Part shown: positions 59,460-64,000 of the stretch, piece after piece
Numbering within the stretch: the first letter of the stretch is position 1
Layout of the letters: each line of letters starts with the position of its first letter
Assembly: GCA_009823505.1 (NCBI GenBank)
Contig: VZQC01004717.1
Coordinates: 438,933-502,932 of the forward strand
From: Rhizomys pruinosus
Lineage: Eukaryota > Chordata > Mammalia > Rodentia > Spalacidae
DNA length: 64,000 nucleotides
Direction: 5' to 3'
Notes under the pieces: model-generated
Seen by the model: only the letters and a program-made list of their open reading frames with translations
The model's database searches: none
What the model was told of the DNA's origin: nothing
Position numbers and translations under genes: made by a program

Positions 59460-60500
59460 TGGATGGTACCATAGTAGATGCATCATATTCATTTAACAAA
59501 ACAAAACAATTATAGTGGTTTCCCCACTGGGATCTATATAACTTCCCCTGCCACAGAGGGTCAACCTGGTTTACAGTATCCAATGTGTGTTCCTGTACAA
59601 GAAGTAGGCCTTAAATCCAACTGGAAATTTGCTGGTTGTACGTATACTAGACAAGCCACCAATGCACCTACAGAAACAACTTGCTTTGCATGTGATAGTG
59701 TAGCATGCGGGCTCGTCATTAAGAAAAACTTTTGGGACCCTTCTCCCATAGCACCCTCTGGCACTATGAACGGCAGCCATTCAAAGGCAAGGAGTCTTCC
59801 TTCAGCTTGGTCCCAGCTGAGTCTTCTTTCCCACACTCCCATCATGCCATGTCTTCAGCAATAGGGCCGTGCTGTCTGCTTCCAGTGTGCAACCAACATT
59901 AGTGGCAATAGCCTTTGTTATTTTGGGGGTCCTCTAGGGCCTCCTTGGCCAAAAGCTCATAGGGAGGTAACTCACCCCTGGTACTGAAATGTTCACTTAA
60001 CAATTGTACAATTTTGGGGCTGGAGAGATGGCCTAGTGGTTAAGAGCGACAACTGCTCTTATAGAGAACCCGGGTTCGATCCCCAGCACCCACATGTTGG
60101 CCAAGAACCATCTGTATCTCCAATTCCAGGGGCATCCGATGCCCTCTTCTGACCTCCGCAGCATTGCACAACACAGGTGCACAAACCTACATGCAGACAG
60201 TACATTCATACACATATAAAAATAAATTTTAAAAAACAGTTGTACAATTTGGGGGGAAGCCTCTATTCTTTAATATTATAATCTATCTGTTTTCTCTTTG
60301 GCATCTACAGGGCCAGGCCACTGTATACTTTTCCTAACCATCCTGGTGGATATTCCTCATGCCTTGTCTGACTATAAAGCTCCCACGAATGTCACAGTTG
60401 TATCTGGCCCTGGTACCCCTAGGGGAATTTATTTATCATCTTTATTTCTTTGGGTGTACTTGATACCTTTTCAACGGGTTTCACATCAGCTCTCAATATT
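59460..60500 (+). other. Unclassified, possibly repeat-derived block interrupted by a B2
   Basis: More GC-rich than its surroundings and continuous across the B2 at 60,015-60,237 (which has target duplications). The frame 59,478-59,864 is open for 128 codons, but I recognise no domain, no start context and no continuation. It may be part of an old L1 or ERV-type repeat. Confidence 0.3.
60015..60237 (+). mobile_element. B2-type SINE, simple middle
   Basis: Target duplication 'ttgtacaattt' at 60,004-60,014 and 60,240-60,250; intact Pol III boxes. Confidence 0.94.
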
Positions 60501-60562
60501 ATATATTAATTATTATATATTATAATTATTATATATTATATCTCAATATTATATATTAAATC
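60497..60562. repeat. AT-rich palindromic tract with a direct repeat
   Basis: The phrase 'tctcaatattatatatta' occurs at both ends (60,490s and 60,541) and the interior is alternating 'attatata/taattatt', able to form hairpins. Confidence 0.85.
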
Positions 60563-60582
60563 GAACATAAACAAGCTCTAAC

Positions 60583-61581
60583 AAGCTTCTGTACATCAAA
60601 AGAAACAATAAAGGAAGTGAAGAGAAAACCCAGAGTGTGAGGAAACCTACACAGCTGATACATCTGACGAAGCATTGATTTCCAGAATATATAAACTACT
60701 CAAAAAACAAAGAAGAAAGACAACAAATGAATCACTCAAAAGACGGAGCTAAGAGCTGAACAGAGACTTCACAAGTAAGGAATTAGAGATGGCTGAGAAA
60801 CATCTTAAAAAGTGTTCAACCTCACTAATAATTAAGGAAATGCAAATTAAAACCACTTTAAGATATCTCACTCCAATAAGACTGGCTAGGATCAAGAAAA
60901 CGGGTGATGCCAAGTGCTGGAGAGGTTGTGGAGAAAGGGGAACACTCATCTATTGCTGGTGGGAATGTAAACTTGAACGGCCACTATGGAAAGCAGTGTG
61001 GAGAACACTTGGAAGTCTCAAAATGAGCTTACCACCTGACCCAGTCATACCACTCCTGAGTATATACCCACAAGACTCTTCTTACCACAGAGATACATGC
61101 ACAGCTATGTTTATTGCAGCTCCATTCACAATAGCAAACAGCCAGAACCAACCCAAATGCCCCTGAACTGACAAGTGGATAGAGAAAATGTGGTACATCT
61201 ACACAATGGAGTTCTATGCGGCGGTAAAAAAGGACACATCATGAACTTTGCAGGTAAATGGATGGAACTGGAAGATATTATGTTAAGTGAAGTAACAGAG
61301 TCCCAGAAAAAACAAATGACGAATGGTATCCCTCATCTGTGGATGCTAGCACCAATAACCTAGTTATAAGCATTTCTTGTTGGGAGTGATGCATATTGGA
61401 AAGAACAACAACAGAAAAGGCTGCATCAAAGAACTGACTGAAAGGGTGAATCTGGTGGGGTGGGGAGAGTTGGGAGAGACACGGGTCTAGATTCGATTTG
61501 TAACATGATCTTGCACAAAAAAATATGTAAAACAATAAATAAAAAAATAAAGAAATAAAACAGTAAAAAAAAAAAAAAACC
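60583..61581 (+). mobile_element. 5'-truncated L1: ORF2 3' end and short 3' UTR
   Basis: Starts at the same ORF2 position as other copies ('aagcttctgtacatcaaaa'). The frame 60,789-61,166 is open for 125 codons and contains the zinc-knuckle region, where the expected histidine is tyrosine. The frame then breaks, and the ORF2 tail is read at 61,175-61,363. The 3' UTR (61,375-61,545) is the L1 type with most of its long middle deleted. Poly-A at 61,561-61,580. Not functional. Confidence 0.9.
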
Positions 61582-63377
61582 TCATATAATCTTGCCCAGG
61601 AAGTCCAGACTTTAAACCTGTTTTGAAAAGTGATTTTTTTTTATCAAAAAATTCTTGAAAGCCAATTTCCCTGAATCAACAGTTTGCTCATCTGGGCAAA
61701 TAATTTTCACATCAGTAGGAAAATGCACTCACCTGGGTGACAAGCTTGCTTCTCAGGAAACAGTTCAATTATGAAGGTGAATTGAAGACCTTGCTGCATC
61801 TACCAGGATATCAGGTCACACATTTTGTCCAGTTCCAATCAGTTCTCCACCTTGAAATAGCTATCTGAATCAAGTTTTCAAGACCTTATGAATTTTATAA
61901 ATATTCATGAAAGAGGATCAGCTGTTAGGAAGCAATTGCTCCGTCCATGTGTATCCAAACTTCAGTGATTGTTGCCCAACAGATAAGAGATGTCATCTCT
62001 GCCTCAAAAATCGGAGGTTCTTAAAGACAAACTGAAAGCAAGTAAGGAAGGCTCACAGTTGGAGAAGTTTGTAGGTCTCTAGTGAGAAGCATCAAGGCAG
62101 AAAGTTGTGGTGGAACAAAGCTGCTCCTTCCTACTGACCAGGAGACCTAGAGCAACAAAAGGCCCTCCATGCAAGATACACCCTTCCAGGGTTCATCTCT
62201 AGTCATCTGCTTCCTCCAACTCAGCCCCAGCTACTTCTTAGCACCCCTCAATAGAGCACCAGACTGTGAACTTCTCATTGACCAATGATGTCACAGTCCT
62301 CGTGGTCCAGTCATCTCCCCAAATCCATGATCTGGCAGCACATTGGGGAACACTTCACATAAAACCAAGCTGACAGAGTATCAGCCAGAAGCACCATTGA
62401 TCTGCCTCAAATCAGGAAGAATCACTCCACATGTGGAAGATGACAAGATCATGTGGATTCATTGGGGTCCGTGGGGACATTGCTTTTCTAGTCTTCTGTG
62501 ATGACCCACGTGACATTAGGTGGGGGACATGAGGACTGAGCACTTCACATTCACAATGTACACTATGTGAGCAGCATCTCAACAACATTCAAATTTTACT
62601 GTTGTTGGAAAAATTGCAAAATCCACTTTTTATTGTTTATTAATTAAATTAGAATATTAAATTATTAAACTAAAATATTTATAGTAAGCTTTGTTACTGA
62701 GTAGATAGCAAGATAAGAACGAGGTATCCAGTGTGACCCCAGAATATTAGCAATAGAAACCAGGAGAGTGGTGTTCTCAACTGGAAAGTGAGACATCAGG
62801 TTCTGCATTTCCAAAGCTTTTGGCCAATGAAATTGATCAAACCCAGCACTCAAATCCTGGTATCTAAATACTATGTGTCACTAAAAGGAACCAGGGATCA
62901 TTGGAGAAATTGCTGTTTGCAAGGCTAAGGCTTGGGGGGGGGGCTAAGTCTGGTTTGTTTTATGCTTAAGAATGAAGGGCACCTGACAAGAGGACACAAA
63001 AGGGATTCCCACAAGCCAAATCTGATGCCATGGGAGTGTCAAGATGAATAATGATGGTAATAGACTATATGCCATTGAAGAATAAAGGAATCTTTGAACC
63101 TATACAGTACTGATTGGATGAATTAATTAATTAATTGATGTAGGAAAGAAGAGAGATTTTTTTTCCTTGCAATGAACTGCCATCTGGTGAATGTAGAAGT
63201 AACATGGAATCAGAAAGTCATCATTAATTCAGTGAGAAACATCAATGGTCCCTGCAGTTACTGAGTAAATATTTGACAAGGGGGATATTTCCATAATCTC
63301 AAAGGTCTTCCTGGAAAGTGTATCTTTACAATACACATGACAGGATTTTAATCGTGAGATCAAAACTGATATCACTG
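61582..63377. other. Unique DNA
   Basis: About 1.8 kb without recognised repeat or gene apart from a G9-10 run near 62,935 and a short (ATTA)n at 63,120-63,137. Confidence 0.45.
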
Positions 63378-63482
63378 GGTCTGGGAAGATGACCTAGTGG
63401 TAAAGTACTTGCTCCATAAGCATAAAGACCTAAGTTCAGATCCCCAGCACCCACATAAAAAGCTAGTTATAAAAAGCTAGGT
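63378..63482 (+). mobile_element. ID/B4 head SINE fragment
   Basis: 'gggtctgggaagatgaccta', 'ttcagatccccagcaccca' and 'aaaagctag' match the left half of a B4-type SINE; 'ataaaaagctag' is duplicated at the end. Confidence 0.8.
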
Positions 63483-64000
63483 GTGCTGAATCAAAGATAC
63501 AAACAGGTTTTCACAGTATTAAGGTGTTAATAAAATTTTGGGTCTTTGGGGATATGGGTTAGTTAAAAAAAAAAATTCTGGATCCTCCACTATCACCTGA
63601 GAGGTTCCCAAATTTGTTAATTTCTGCTCACATGTAAGTGAGGCTCTTTAGGCTTAAGGCTTGCGATGGATGCTAGCAGTTTTTGGCTAGATTGAAGTCA
63701 GACTGCAGACTGTCAGCCTGGGAAGTGTGTGTTGATTTACCTGGCTGGTTTTTGACTGGACAGAGGCCTGCAGTTGGCCACCAGTCTGTGAAATCTATCT
63801 CACAGGGCATGGTTCCCTGGTAGATGGGATTTATTCAGCCACAGAGGATGGTGGCCTACACCCAAGGCCAAGAGCCTGTATCTGGAACAAATAGTCTGCC
63901 CAGGCTGGGTGTCCTAGCATCAGCTCCCAGGACAAGCTGCTGGCAACTTCTTCTTCCCCTCCCTTCTTCTGCTCCCTTTGATCCTGCAGGTGCAGTGCAG
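63483..64000. other. Unique DNA to the window end
   Basis: No gene or clear repeat. Confidence 0.4.

Overview
The window looks like intergenic or intronic DNA from a muroid rodent, and I find no intact protein-coding gene in it. The evidence for a muroid is many B1 SINEs, B2-type SINEs, B3/B4/ID-type SINEs, young L1 elements with tandem 5'-UTR monomers, and a class II ERV solo LTR. The B2 copies carry a distinctive middle section and the L1 3' UTRs do not match the mouse or rat sequences I remember, so a non-murine muroid is likely, but I cannot name the species. Almost all short open frames are L1 debris, SINE read-through or chance.

Region by region: 1-3.6 kb is mostly unique DNA with an L1-type 3' tail, an ID-like SINE, a B3 and a B1. 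From 3.6 to 22.9 kb lies a stack of nested L1 elements. An old minus-strand L1 is interrupted by a B2 and by a 5'-truncated plus-strand L1. A minus-strand L1 5' end carries a 397-bp solo LTR with a 6-bp target duplication. A further minus-strand L1 was interrupted twice: by a 2-kb minus-strand L1 (8.1-10.1 kb) and by a full-length, dead plus-strand L1 (10.73-20.79 kb). That plus-strand L1 itself hosts two copies of an uncharacterised retroposon (called element X here), a B2 and a B1. From 22.9 to 41.9 kb is mainly unique DNA with scattered SINEs, a MIR, an old L1 tail, microsatellites, a 13-bp minisatellite and three repeat-free stretches that resemble conserved non-coding DNA.

The most unusual part is about 41.9-48.741 kb. 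It is a reverse-complement copy of 33.611-37.9 kb. Its outer end (47.47-48.74 kb) is nearly identical to the source. The inner 5.5 kb is riddled with insertions and substitutions, is stretched 1.7-1.9 fold, is rich in CpG, and the copy ends at the only N in the window (48,742). This is best read as an unpolished fold-back (strand-switch) long-read artefact built into the assembly rather than biology. Every open frame inside it should be disregarded.

From 48.743 to 64 kb the sequence is again ordinary: B1, B2, B3 and B4 SINEs, another element X copy, (CA)n and (GATA)n arrays, an L1 ORF2 3' end at 60.58-61.58 kb, an unclassified repeat-like block at 59.46-60.5 kb, and long unique AT-rich stretches.
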